This document shows, in pieces, positions 1-8,467 of a DNA stretch of 50,637 bases; position 1 is the stretch's first letter, and every line of letters starts with the position of its first letter. Source of the stretch: Phycisphaerales bacterium (lineage in GTDB: Bacteria; Planctomycetota; Phycisphaerae; Phycisphaerales; UBA1924). Location: the NCBI GenBank assembly GCA_013360675.1, contig JABWBB010000016.1, positions 1 through 50,637 of the forward strand, written 5' to 3'. Below the pieces are notes generated by a model. It did no database searches. It had not been told where the DNA came from and saw nothing but the letters and a program-made list of their open reading frames with translations. Position numbers and translations under genes: made by a program.

Positions 1-266
1 CCGCCCCACATCGCCACCGCGCGTGATCGACGCTGCGTCTGCACCGCCGCGAGATCCGTCGTCGCCGTCGGCAGTGATACCCACGCCGCCGCCGCCGTCT
101 CCGTCCGAACCTCACGCGCCAACTGCTGGTCCGCGCGCTGCGCCGACGCCAGCTCGCGCCAGACCCCCGGGTCCGCGGCGGCCATCGCTTCGATCGCGTC
201 CCAGTCCGCCCGCGACGCCACTCCGTCGATCACCCGTGAAACCAGGATGTCCAGTTCGTTGTTCAT
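1..266 (-). CDS. Probable anti-sigma factor, 3' end outside window
   Basis: The gene starts at the ATG complementary to 264-266 and runs off the left edge, so about 88 residues are visible. The N-terminus (MNNELDILVSRVIDGVASRADWD) is acidic and helical, followed by a stretch typical of the soluble helix bundle of small anti-sigma proteins (DAIEAMAAADPGVWRELASA). It lies 62 bases downstream of, and on the same strand as, an ECF sigma factor gene, the standard sigma/anti-sigma arrangement. No HxxxCxxC zinc motif is visible in this part. The membrane segment expected after about residue 90 would lie outside the window. The anti-sigma role is inferred from position and sequence character. Confidence 0.65.
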   Translation of the reverse strand, partial: MNNELDILVSRVIDGVASRADWDAIEAMAAADPGVWRELASAQRADQQLAREVRTETAAAAWVSLPTATTDLAAVQTQRRSRAVAMWG

Positions 267-328
267 GCTTGCGTTCCCTACACACAGGACGCGCCGCCCG
301 CGTCATTCCGTCACGTTTTCTCGATCGC

Positions 329-838
329 TCACGCGTGCCCCAGCCGCGCCGTCGCCAGATCCCGCAGTTGCTTGCGCCCGCGCGCGATCCGCGTCTCGAT
401 CGTCGTCTCGGGAAGCCCGAGAATCTCTCCGATCTGCCGATACGAAAGCCCCTGCACCGCCTTGAGCAGCAGCGGCTCGCGATACCCGTCGGGCAACTCC
501 GACGCCAGCGCCAGCAGCGATTGCCCCTGGGCCCTGGCATCATCGCCCGGCGGGTGGTCCCCGGCGGGCTCTTCGTCCGACAGCCGCACCAGCCGCAGAT
601 TCCGCTGGCGGGCCTTCCCCGACCGCCCTGCCGCGTGCGCCGCGTTGATTGCCACCGTCCGCAGCCAAGGCTTGAGCGCCGAGGGGTCGCGGATCTCTCC
701 GCCTTTGCGCACCAGGCTCAGCGCCACCTCCTGGAGCAGATCCTCGAGATCCGCCCAGCGCGGCTTGTACGACAGCAAAATTGCCGCCACCCACCGGCGA
801 TGCGACTCCCACGCCTTCGAGAGCGCGGCGGGATCCAT
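329..838 (-). CDS. ECF-type RNA polymerase sigma factor
   Basis: A 169-residue protein beginning MDPAALSKAWESHRRWV. The reading frame is open further upstream, but homology starts here. Region 2 is seen in AILLSYKPRWADLEDLLQEVALS, matching the D-x-EDLLQE core-binding motif. Region 4 is seen in LPDGYREPLLLKAVQGLSYRQIGEILGLPETTIETRIARGRKQL, a helix-turn-helix that reads the -35 element. The family directs RNA polymerase to a small regulon, usually under control of a cognate anti-sigma factor, here probably the gene ending at the left edge. It is divergent from tatC across 167 bases, which must hold promoters for both. Confidence 0.92.
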   Translation of the reverse strand: MDPAALSKAWESHRRWVAAILLSYKPRWADLEDLLQEVALSLVRKGGEIRDPSALKPWLRTVAINAAHAAGRSGKARQRNLRLVRLSDEEPAGDHPPGDDARAQGQSLLALASELPDGYREPLLLKAVQGLSYRQIGEILGLPETTIETRIARGRKQLRDLATARLGHA

Positions 839-1005
839 CGCCGGGCCTTCACCCAGCGTCGTCCGCGCCGTCGTTTCCGTCGGGCCTTGAGTCACACGCC
901 CTCCGCTCCTCATACTGATGCGCCCGATCCCGCGTTCCGCCGGGGTTCGCTCTTTCCGGCGCGTATCCTCCAGCCAGACCCCGCCCAGACACCCGAACAC
1001 ACGCC

Positions 1006-2025
1006 ATGCCCACCCCACCCGAGTCCACAATGCCCCTTGGCGACCACCTCGAGGAACTCCGTCGGCGGGTCATCATCGGCCTGCTCGGGCTTGTTCCGCT
1101 CGTGGCGCTCTCCCTCACATTCGGCACCCAGATCCTCGAGTTTCTCACCGCCCCCGCCCAGGACGCCCTCCGGGCCGCCGGCCAGCCCGCCCGCCTCCAG
1201 GCCCTGGGCCCCATCGAGGTCTTCAGCGCATACCTGAAAATCAGCCTGATCAGCGCGGTGGTGGTGGGTGCGCCCTGGATCCTCTACCAGCTCTGGTGCT
1301 TCGTCGCGCCGGGCTTGTATGAGCGCGAGCGCCGCTTCGTCTACATCCTCATCCCGCTCTCTTCCATCCTCACCATCCTGGGCGCACTGTTTCTATACCG
1401 CGTCGTCATGCCCCTGCTGCTGGTCTTTCTCATCGGCTTTGGCACCGGCATCGGCGCGCCCACGACACGCCGCGAGCCCCTCCCCGCCGGCGTGACACTC
1501 CTGCAACTGCCCGTGCTCGACGCCGACCCGGTTGATCCACTCCCGGGACAGGCCTGGGTCAACACGCGCCTTTCCGAACTGCGCATCGCCGTTGCGAAGC
1601 CCAACCAGCCCACGGCGATCTTCTCCGTCGATCTCGCCGCCGAGGCGGGCATCTCGCAGCACTACCGACTCAGCGAGTACATCGGGCTCTTCGCCACCCT
1701 GTGCCTGGCCTTCGTCGTCGCCTTCCAGACCCCGGTGGTCGTCCTGCTGCTGGGCTGGTCGGGTTTCGTCAAGCGCGAGGTCTTCATCAAGTACCGGCGC
1801 CACGCCGTGCTCACCTGCGCTGTCGTCGCCGCCCTGCTCAGCCCGGGCGATCCCCCGTCGCTGCTGGCCATTCTGCTTGCCCTCTATCTCCTCTATGAAC
1901 TGGGCGTCTTCCTGCTCAAGATCATCCCCGCCCATCGCGTCGCCGCCGGCTTCACCCGAGAGCAGCAGACCCGCACCGCGGCCCAGCAGTCCGCCCTCGA
2001 TGAGGACGACGATCACACCCCCTGA
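1006..2025 (+). CDS. tatC: Twin-arginine translocase subunit TatC
   Basis: An inner-membrane receptor for folded twin-arginine precursor proteins. The cytoplasmic N-terminal motif GDHLEELRRRV (residues 12-22) and the loop APGLYERERR (101-110) are TatC signatures; E108 aligns with the essential glutamate of the first cytoplasmic loop in E. coli (E103). Six hydrophobic segments can be picked out. At 339 residues it is about 80 longer than E. coli TatC, because of a hydrophilic insert at about residues 149-218, between TM3 and TM4 on the periplasmic side, plus an acidic tail. It is the first gene of a plus-strand run with tadA (34-base gap) and mutM. TatA/B genes are not in the window. Confidence 0.95.
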   Translation: MPTPPESTMPLGDHLEELRRRVIIGLLGLVPLVALSLTFGTQILEFLTAPAQDALRAAGQPARLQALGPIEVFSAYLKISLISAVVVGAPWILYQLWCFVAPGLYERERRFVYILIPLSSILTILGALFLYRVVMPLLLVFLIGFGTGIGAPTTRREPLPAGVTLLQLPVLDADPVDPLPGQAWVNTRLSELRIAVAKPNQPTAIFSVDLAAEAGISQHYRLSEYIGLFATLCLAFVVAFQTPVVVLLLGWSGFVKREVFIKYRRHAVLTCAVVAALLSPGDPPSLLAILLALYLLYELGVFLLKIIPAHRVAAGFTREQQTRTAAQQSALDEDDDHTP

Positions 2026-2059
2026 TCACCCCCGATTCCCCACGATCGCAAGGCACGGC

Positions 2060-2593
2060 ATGTTCCGTCGGCTCCGAGGTTTGTTCCAGCGCTCGCCTAC
2101 CCCGCTCGTCGCGGCGACGCCCACCGAGCAGGACGAGGCCATGATGCGACGCGCCCTGGCCCTGGCCGATCAGGCCAGCGCCCGCGGCGAGGTTCCCGTG
2201 GGCGCGGTGGTCTACGAGACCGCCACGGGCACCATCCTTGCCCAGGCCGCCAACACCCGCGAGGGTGACCGCGACCCCGCGGGCCACGCCGAGTTCCTTG
2301 CCATCACCCAGGCCTGCAAGGCCAGGCGCGACTGGCGTCTGAACGATTGCTCCCTCGCCGTCACTCTTGAACCATGCCCCATGTGCGCCGGGCTGGTGGT
2401 CAACGCCCGGGTCGGGCGGCTCGTCTACGCCGCCCCCGACCCCAAGGCCGGCGCGGTTCGCTCGCTCTTCCAGATCGCCGACGATCCGCGCCTCAACCAC
2501 CGTTGTGAAATCATCCCGGGCCTGCTCGCCGCCGAGGCCTCGCAGCGCCTCACCACCTTCTTTCGCGCGCTGCGTCAACGCCCCAGGGCCTAG
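2060..2593 (+). CDS. tadA: tRNA-specific adenosine deaminase TadA
   Basis: A cytidine/deoxycytidylate-deaminase-fold enzyme that converts A34 to inosine in the anticodon of tRNA-Arg(ACG). The zinc and proton-shuttle motif HAE is at residues 76-78 and PCPMC at 105-109, both complete. The usual family length is about 155-170 residues; this protein has 177, with a basic N-terminal leader (MFRRLRGLFQRS). The ATG at 2060 is the first in-frame start downstream of tatC; Met28 is an alternative that would give a more typical length. It sits 5 bases before mutM, so the two are probably co-transcribed. Confidence 0.92.
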   Translation: MFRRLRGLFQRSPTPLVAATPTEQDEAMMRRALALADQASARGEVPVGAVVYETATGTILAQAANTREGDRDPAGHAEFLAITQACKARRDWRLNDCSLAVTLEPCPMCAGLVVNARVGRLVYAAPDPKAGAVRSLFQIADDPRLNHRCEIIPGLLAAEASQRLTTFFRALRQRPRA

Positions 2594-2598
2594 CCCCC

Positions 2599-3423
2599 AT
2601 GCCCGAACTCCCCGAGGTCGAGTGCATCCGTCAGGCCATCGAGCCGCACCTGCTTGGGCAGCGTGTCCAGGCCGCCACACTCCTCCGCTCCGACATCTGC
2701 ACCCGCTCCACGCCTCGCGTCGCCTACCCCAAGGCCTTGCTTGAGGGGGGTGTCATCACCGGCACGCTCCGGCACGGCAAGCAGGTCGCCCTCGTCGCCG
2801 ACGACGGTCGCACGCTCTGCGTTCATCTGGGCATGTCGGGCCAGATGCTGATCAATCCCCCCGCCACACTCTCCCACGTGCACGCGTTGTGGACAATCGG
2901 TCACCCTCCGATCCGCCTCGTCTTCCGCGATCCGCGACGCTTCGGCGGGCTCTGGACGTTCCAGTCCCCGGACGATCTCCGGCGCGATCGCTGGTCGGCC
3001 CTGGGCCCCGACGCCCTTACGATTGAGACCGCGGCCCTGCGCGACGCGCTCGCCACGACCTCACGTCCCATCAAGGCGGCGTTGCTCGACCAGGCCCTGA
3101 TCGCGGGCGTCGGCAACATCTACGCCGACGAAGCCCTCTTCCGGGCCCGCATCAGCCCCTTCCACCCCGGGCATTCCCTCGCCCCGGATCAACTCGCTGC
3201 CCTGGCCGAGTCGATACGCGGTGTGCTCGCGGCAGCGATCACGGCGAGGGGCTCGACTTTGCGGGACTATCGCAACGCCGACGGCAGCCGCGGCCAGGCC
3301 GCCACCCTGCACCACGTCTACGCCCGGCGTGGTCTCCCCTGCACCCGCTGCGGCCAACCACTCGCTGGCGCCCTTGTCGCCCAGCGGAGCACGGTCTGGT
3401 GCCTCGGATGCCAACCTCGATGA
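2599..3423 (+). CDS. mutM: Formamidopyrimidine-DNA glycosylase (Fpg/MutM)
   Basis: A bifunctional base-excision repair glycosylase and AP lyase that removes 8-oxoguanine and ring-opened purines. After Met removal the catalytic N-terminus is PELPEVE, with Pro as nucleophile and Glu as general acid. Other family landmarks are HLGMSGQM, the helix-two-turn-helix AGVGNIYADEALFRARISP, and a C-terminal CxxC...CxxC zinc finger (CTRCGQPL...CLGCQPR). The length of 274 residues is normal for the family. The gene closes the tatC-tadA-mutM run. Its stop codon abuts the AT-richer region proposed below as the replication origin. Confidence 0.96.
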   Translation: MPELPEVECIRQAIEPHLLGQRVQAATLLRSDICTRSTPRVAYPKALLEGGVITGTLRHGKQVALVADDGRTLCVHLGMSGQMLINPPATLSHVHALWTIGHPPIRLVFRDPRRFGGLWTFQSPDDLRRDRWSALGPDALTIETAALRDALATTSRPIKAALLDQALIAGVGNIYADEALFRARISPFHPGHSLAPDQLAALAESIRGVLAAAITARGSTLRDYRNADGSRGQAATLHHVYARRGLPCTRCGQPLAGALVAQRSTVWCLGCQPR

Positions 3424-3453
3424 ATCCGAACGCTTTGACTCAATTTCGCGTCT

Positions 3454-3462
3454 TTATCCACA
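3454..3462 (+). promoter_or_regulatory. DnaA box, exact consensus
   Basis: TTATCCACA matches the consensus 9-mer bound by DnaA domain IV at every position. It lies 31 bases after the mutM stop codon, in an AT-rich stretch. Confidence 0.6.
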
Positions 3463-3571
3463 TCGGAAAACAGGCAGTTTTGATTGCTCCCGGAGTGCGA
3501 TCGACTCCGAAGTCTTCTCTTCTAGAGGAAGGAAGTAATTCCCATCGCTGCTCGTAAGACGTCTGTCGACT

Positions 3572-3580
3572 TGTGGAAAA
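3572..3580 (-). promoter_or_regulatory. DnaA box, relaxed consensus
   Basis: The plus strand reads TGTGGAAAA, so the minus strand gives TTTTCCACA, which fits TTWTNCACA. It is 118 bases from the exact-consensus box and in the opposite orientation. Confidence 0.5.
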
Positions 3581-3901
3581 GACGCGCGATGGCACCGCAA
3601 ACAACTGCAGTAAAAGAACATAGACACAACGATGCCCCGTGAGCGGTCTGTCGTTTACGTGTCGGGACAGGCGCCCGGCGCTCGGCCGACAGGGGCACCC
3701 CGGACGACAACGATGAAAGAGAGGGAGCCGTTTGGTCATCGCGGCATCATCCCGCGAGCGCCGGTCCACAGACTGTGCACACCGCCCTGTCGGACACCAA
3801 AACTAAGAGAAAAAACCCGGGCAATTGTGCGTACTCATGAGCCACATGCCGCACACAACGGGCCACAGGGGGCGCGGAAATCGGATCGGTCAGGGCCCGG
3901 G

Positions 3902-5296
3902 TCAGCTCAAGCCGCGGGCGGCGCGGGAGCGGTCTTCGAGCGTGCGGACGACCGCGTCGAACTCGGGGTCTTCGTTGCGCCGGGTCTCGACGATGCGCAC
4001 CGCGTGCATGACAGTGGTGTGATCGCGCCCGCCAAAGTAACCCCCGATTTCCTCGAGGGAGTGGCGGGTCAGGCGCCGGGCGAGGAACATGCAGACCTGG
4101 CGCGGGATGGTGATCGAGCGCTGGCGATGCTTGCTCTGGAGGTCGGTGAGGCGGATGCCGTAGAAGTCCGTGACCATCCCGATGATGACCTGGATGGTGG
4201 GCTCGCCCGAGCCGGGGAAGGGCTCACCGAGCGATTCCTTGGCCAGGGCGACGTCGATGGGGCGGTTCTCGACGCTGGCCTGAACCTGGAGCTTGACGAT
4301 GGCCCCTTCCAGCTCGCGGATGTTGGTATCGATCCGCGAGGCGATGTAGCAGGCCACGTCGTCGGGCATGGGCATGGCCCGCAGGCGGGCCTTGGTCTTG
4401 ACGATCTCGACGCGGGTCTCGAACGTGGGGGAATCGACCTTGGCCACCAGCCCGCTCTTGAAGCGGCTGACCAGGCGCTCCTCGAGCGCGGGGATCTCAT
4501 CCGGGGCCGCATCGGACGACAGGATGATCTGCTTGCTCGACTGGAACAGCGAGTTAAACGTGTGGAAGAACTCTTCCTGCGTCACCTCGCGCTTGGCCAG
4601 GAAGTGGATGTCGTCGATCACCAGTACGTCCACGTCGCGGAACCGGTGGCGGAACTCGGACATCTCGCCCGAGGTCACGCTCTCGAAGAACTGCGTCATG
4701 AACCCTTCGCACGACGTGTAGTACAGCACGGCGGCGGGGTTGGCCTCGTACAGCCGCAGGCAGACGGCCTGGAGCAGGTGCGTCTTGCCTACCCCCACGC
4801 CGCCGTGGATGAAGAACGGGTTGTACACGCGATCGGGGTTCTGGGCGACGGCCAGGGCGGCGGCGTGCGCGAGCCGGTTGCCCGGCCCCACCACGAAGTT
4901 CTCGAAGGAATAGTCCGGGTTGATGACCAGCGACTCGTACCGGTTGGGTTTGAGCTCGCGGATGACGTTGCCATGGGCGGGCGTGCCGTTGGGGGTTGGT
5001 TGGGGCTGCGCCGAAGGCTTCGCGCCCTTGGTCAGCGCCGGGGGCACCTCGTCGGGTCCGTGGAACTGAACCGTCAGCAATCGTTCGGAGACGGCGCACG
5101 CGGCTTCGCGGAAGGCGTCGGCGCATTGGCGGCGCAGGTAATCGCGGTGCAGGGCCGAGTGCGCCCGCAGGTGCAGCGAGCCCGAGACGATCCCCATGGG
5201 TTCGATTTCCTCGAACCACTGGCGGCAGATGGGAGCGTGGTGCTTGCGCAGGTGCGCGAGCATGCCCTCCCAGACCTTGCGATCCGAATCGTGCAT
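3902..5296 (-). CDS. dnaA: Chromosomal replication initiator DnaA
   Basis: An AAA+ initiator that binds DnaA boxes and opens the origin. Domain I lies at about residues 5-75 (DRKVWEGMLAHLRK...), followed by a short Pro/Gln-rich linker at 85-115. The AAA+ domain has Walker A GGVGVGKT (165-172), Walker B LVIDDIHFLA and a sensor/arginine-finger region (ALEERLVSRFKSGL). Domain IV carries the DNA-binding signature GGRDHTTVMHAV near the C-terminus. With the ATG at 5296 the protein has 464 residues, normal for the family; a second in-frame ATG at 5311 would add MGGDL. dnaN and gyrB are not adjacent, unlike the common dnaA-dnaN order. The candidate origin lies at its 3' end. Confidence 0.96.
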   Translation of the reverse strand: MHDSDRKVWEGMLAHLRKHHAPICRQWFEEIEPMGIVSGSLHLRAHSALHRDYLRRQCADAFREAACAVSERLLTVQFHGPDEVPPALTKGAKPSAQPQPTPNGTPAHGNVIRELKPNRYESLVINPDYSFENFVVGPGNRLAHAAALAVAQNPDRVYNPFFIHGGVGVGKTHLLQAVCLRLYEANPAAVLYYTSCEGFMTQFFESVTSGEMSEFRHRFRDVDVLVIDDIHFLAKREVTQEEFFHTFNSLFQSSKQIILSSDAAPDEIPALEERLVSRFKSGLVAKVDSPTFETRVEIVKTKARLRAMPMPDDVACYIASRIDTNIRELEGAIVKLQVQASVENRPIDVALAKESLGEPFPGSGEPTIQVIIGMVTDFYGIRLTDLQSKHRQRSITIPRQVCMFLARRLTRHSLEEIGGYFGGRDHTTVMHAVRIVETRRNEDPEFDAVVRTLEDRSRAARGLS

Positions 5297-5481
5297 CAGA
5301 TCGCCGCCCATGTTGATTGTGTGCAGGGACAAACCACCACTCACCACCCATCGATGTCCCAGCCCGCGTGCCACCCCTGGCGAGCAGACCAAGCCGGGCA
5401 GGAACGTACTTCGGTTCGCTCGAACTGTCAACGCGAACCATCACCGAATCTGTGCGCTTCGTGAACGAACCGCCGCACGCG

Positions 5482-6441
5482 CTAGACGGCTTCGGGCTCT
5501 TCGGGCGCGGGCGTTGCGCCGCCCGCGGCGTGCTCCTTGGCCTCGGCCTGGGCGAACTGCTGCTCGTAGCGAGCCCGGTTCGTGCGATAATCCATCAGGA
5601 AGTGCACGCGCGACGCGAGGTCCTCGCCCACGGTCTGCATCAGGCGCTTGCGCGCATACTGCATGTCCGTCCGCCGCGACACGTGCACCAGCACCAGATG
5701 CTGGCATTCGAGCACGCGAAGCCATTCGGCGATGTCGTCCAGGTGCATGTGCATGCCGATCTTGGCCCGTTCCTTGTGGTCGGGCTCGAAGAAGGTGCAC
5801 TCAGCGATCACGATCTGCGCCTTGCGCACGTCGTCGCGGATCAGGTGCGGGCCCGGGGCCGTGTCGCCCGTGAAGGCCAGCAGCGGGATCTCGAGCGAAC
5901 GCGTGATCTCGACCCCACGGTCCTTGAGTTCGCGCAGTTTGTCCTGCGGCAGGTCGGTGTATTCCTGCTTGAGCTTGGTGCGGCGCTCGACCACGCTGTA
6001 GCCGAACGACGGGCAGGTGTGCTCGGTTTCGAACCCGCGGAGCATCATGTTGTTCTTGATCTCGATCTGCTGCTCGGGCTTGAGGGGAAGCAGGTCGAAG
6101 GGCGTGCGCTGGCGCTCGAGATCGACGTAGCCCTCCATCATGCGGCGGATGGCCGGGGCGATGCGCTCGTCGCAGATGATCTTCGCCGTGCCCATGCCCT
6201 GGAAGCGTCGCTGTGAGCAGAAATACGCCAGCCCGCCGACGTGGTCCATGTGCCCGTGCGTGATGGCCAGGTGCTTGCTAGGGAGCATCGCCCGCGGGCA
6301 GCTCCCCATGTCGAAGCCAAGGTCCAGCTCGGGGATTTGCAGGCACGTCGTCTCGCCCGCGATCGACTCGCCGATGATGCGGAACGGCGGGCAGTACAGA
6401 AAGCCAAGAGACATTTCACGGGGGGGTGGCTTGGGAAGCAC
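5482..6441 (-). CDS. RNase Z-like metallo-beta-lactamase-fold hydrolase
   Basis: A binuclear zinc hydrolase of the ElaC/RNase Z group, whose members process tRNA 3' ends. The signature THGHMDHVGG is at residues 61-70 (H62, H64, D66, H67). Further metal or substrate motifs are AFTGDTAPG, IAECTF, HMHLDDIAEW and VHVSRR, in the order expected for the fold. I chose the GTG at 6441 because AGGAG lies 8 bases upstream. The ATG at 6414 (MSLGFLYC) is the alternative but has no ribosome-binding site. The last 30 residues are a Glu/Ala/Pro-rich tail. Activity on tRNA cannot be told apart from other phosphodiesterase activity by sequence alone. Confidence 0.85.
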   Translation of the reverse strand: MLPKPPPREMSLGFLYCPPFRIIGESIAGETTCLQIPELDLGFDMGSCPRAMLPSKHLAITHGHMDHVGGLAYFCSQRRFQGMGTAKIICDERIAPAIRRMMEGYVDLERQRTPFDLLPLKPEQQIEIKNNMMLRGFETEHTCPSFGYSVVERRTKLKQEYTDLPQDKLRELKDRGVEITRSLEIPLLAFTGDTAPGPHLIRDDVRKAQIVIAECTFFEPDHKERAKIGMHMHLDDIAEWLRVLECQHLVLVHVSRRTDMQYARKRLMQTVGEDLASRVHFLMDYRTNRARYEQQFAQAEAKEHAAGGATPAPEEPEAV

Positions 6442-6629
6442 GCTCGAATCTCCTCGCGTCGGACTCTCGCCCGATGGGGTGGCTGGTTCGTGCCCACATC
6501 GTAGCCATGGCCCGCGTCAGGCCTGATTCATGCCGCGCCCGGGCCGCACGGGCGTTGCGCGGCTGTTACGCACCCGCGGGCGGCGTGCCGGTAGTGTGAA
6601 GCGTGTCGATCTCACCCAAGGAGCATGTC

Positions 6630-8438
6630 ATGATCTACGCGCGAACCGCCGTCCTTTCCCTGGCCCTCACCACCGCTCTGGCCGCCGGGCAGCCTGTCGA
6701 AACACGCGGTGCGGTCGAGGCCGTCACCGTGTTCCGTGGGCAGGCCATGGTCACGCGGCTGGTCCCGCTGGCGTCGGGGGCTGGGGGTGTGCGCGAGGTT
6801 GTCGTGACCGATCTGCCCGAGCGGCTCATCCCCGGCAGCCTTCACGCCGAGGGGGGCGGCGACATCCAGGTACGTTCGGTGCGCTACCGCGAGCGGCCTC
6901 TTTCGCAGGATGTTCGTGAAGAAGTCCGCAAGATCGACGATCGGATCGGCGTCATCGAGCGCGAGATCGCCGCCAACACCCGCAAGCGCGAACTGCTCAA
7001 CGATTCTCAGGCGTACGTTACGAGCCTGCAGCAGTTCGTCGCGCCGACCGCGCAGGCCGAGCTGCGCAGCGGTGTGCTCGACGCCGAACAGCTCGAACGC
7101 CTGAGCGCGTACATCCTCGAGCAGAAGACCAAGGCCGCCCAGACCGATCTCGACCTGGCCAACGAGGCCCTGAAACTCAAGGGGGATATCGAGTTGGCAC
7201 GGCGCGAGAAGGCGAAGGTCACGGCGGGGTCATCGCGCACCGCACGCGAGGCGGTGGTCTTCGTCTCGGGCGTGGGCGGCAAGGACGGGCAGGTGCGCCT
7301 GCGCTACCTGGTCGATGGCGCGTCGTGGACCCCCTCGTACAACGCGAGGGCCAGGGCCGGCGATACCTCGAACATCACACTCGAGTATTACGCGTCGATC
7401 CAGCAGATGAGCGGCGAGGACTGGGGCAATGTCAGCATGACGCTCTCGACGGCGACACCCGCGCTCGCCGCCGCCGCCCCGAAACTGACCGCGATGGGCG
7501 TGAGCCTCGCCGCCCCTCAGCAGGAGGCCCAGCAGGTTGCCCTGGCGGATTATGGCGAGGCCCGCAAGGAACTCTTCCGCCGCCAGCGCGAGGCCGAGGT
7601 GCTGCGTGTCAATGTCGTTCAGGACCGCGCCATGAACGACAAGTCCAGCACGGCGCAGCGCGGCGCGGTGCCAAGCGGGGGGCAGATCGACGTCATGCTC
7701 AACGAGCGGGCGGCGGAAGTTCAACTGCTCGACCTGCTCGCCCCGGGCAAACTCACGCGCGATGCCTCGCGCGGGCTGACCCAGCGCGAAGAGGGCGTCA
7801 GCGTCAGCTATGTGATCCCCGGGCAGACGACGCTGCCCAGCCGAAATGACCGCCAGCTGGTGCAAGTTGCCTCGCTGTCGATCCCGGCGACGTTCTCGAA
7901 GGTCGCGCTGCCGGTGCTCACGTCGGCGGTGTATGACGAAGCCGCGTGCGTGAACGCGAGCGAGCTGGTGCTGCTCGAAGGGCCGGTGACGGCGTATTCG
8001 AACGGCGCGTTCGTGGGCGGGGGCGATCTGCCCACGGTGAGCGCGGGCCAGGCCTTCACCCTTGGGTTCGGGGCCGATTCGTCGCTCAAGGCCTCGCGCG
8101 AACTGCTCGAGCGCACCGAGAGCATCCAGGGCGGCAACCGCGTGGTCGACATCACCTATCGCCTGAGCATCGAGAACTACGGCGCGACGCCCGCGAGCGT
8201 GCAACTGCTCGATCGCATGCCCAAGACCGGCGACCGCCAGATCAAGGTGACGCTGGTGAGTTCGGAAGAGGCCCTCTCGAAGGATGAAAACTACCAGCGC
8301 ACCGGGCGCAAGGAGGGCATCCTCCGATACGACTTCACCGCCCCGCCCCGCGCCATCGGCGCGAGCGCCACGACCATCGATTACACCTTCCGCCTCGAGT
8401 ACGACAAGCAGATGACCATCGTGGGCATGGGGCAGTAA
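6630..8438 (+). CDS. MuiA-like secreted protein (DUF4140/DUF4139)
   Basis: The start is fixed by AAGGAG (6618-6623) six bases before the ATG. An N-terminal signal peptide is visible (MIYARTAVLSLALTTALAAG). The N-terminal part (VTVFRGQAMVTRLVPL...) and a long charged helical stretch at about residues 95-200 (REEVRKIDDRIGVIEREIAANTRK...), likely coiled coil, lead into a beta-rich C-terminal half with VRLRYLVDGASWTPSYNAR. This arrangement matches the mucoidy-inhibitor MuiA family, whose biochemical role is not established. It is about 600 residues long and probably periplasmic or surface-located. It converges with the aminotransferase gene; a GC-rich hairpin (8450-8466) separates them. Confidence 0.8.
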   Translation: MIYARTAVLSLALTTALAAGQPVETRGAVEAVTVFRGQAMVTRLVPLASGAGGVREVVVTDLPERLIPGSLHAEGGGDIQVRSVRYRERPLSQDVREEVRKIDDRIGVIEREIAANTRKRELLNDSQAYVTSLQQFVAPTAQAELRSGVLDAEQLERLSAYILEQKTKAAQTDLDLANEALKLKGDIELARREKAKVTAGSSRTAREAVVFVSGVGGKDGQVRLRYLVDGASWTPSYNARARAGDTSNITLEYYASIQQMSGEDWGNVSMTLSTATPALAAAAPKLTAMGVSLAAPQQEAQQVALADYGEARKELFRRQREAEVLRVNVVQDRAMNDKSSTAQRGAVPSGGQIDVMLNERAAEVQLLDLLAPGKLTRDASRGLTQREEGVSVSYVIPGQTTLPSRNDRQLVQVASLSIPATFSKVALPVLTSAVYDEAACVNASELVLLEGPVTAYSNGAFVGGGDLPTVSAGQAFTLGFGADSSLKASRELLERTESIQGGNRVVDITYRLSIENYGATPASVQLLDRMPKTGDRQIKVTLVSSEEALSKDENYQRTGRKEGILRYDFTAPPRAIGASATTIDYTFRLEYDKQMTIVGMGQ

Positions 8439-8449
8439 GCACAGGTGTG

Positions 8450-8466
8450 GCCCGCCGCGGGCGGGC
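8450..8466. terminator. GC-rich hairpin between convergent genes
   Basis: GCCCGC (8450-8455) pairs with GCGGGC (8461-8466) around a 5-base loop, 12 bases after the stop at 8438 and just beyond the 3' end of the aminotransferase gene. There is no T-tract, so a termination role is only suggested by position. Confidence 0.3.
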
Positions 8467-8467
8467 G

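Larger units (their letters stand above)
3424..3901. other. Candidate chromosomal origin region next to dnaA
   Basis: This 478-base intergenic region lies between the 3' ends of mutM and dnaA. It is visibly richer in A and T than the flanking genes, especially 3424-3640 and around 3798-3815. It contains one exact consensus DnaA box (TTATCCACA, 3454-3462) and one relaxed-consensus box on the other strand (3572-3580). Weaker two-mismatch matches occur at 3620-3628 and near 3774-3782. I see no convincing gene inside. Origins commonly lie beside dnaA with box clusters and an AT-rich unwinding zone; the function here is inferred. Confidence 0.5.

Noticed and set aside
3632..5464. A 610-codon open frame on the plus strand opposite dnaA
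   Set aside because: It is an antisense shadow typical of high-GC DNA: the opposite strand encodes a complete DnaA and the translated frame resembles no protein.
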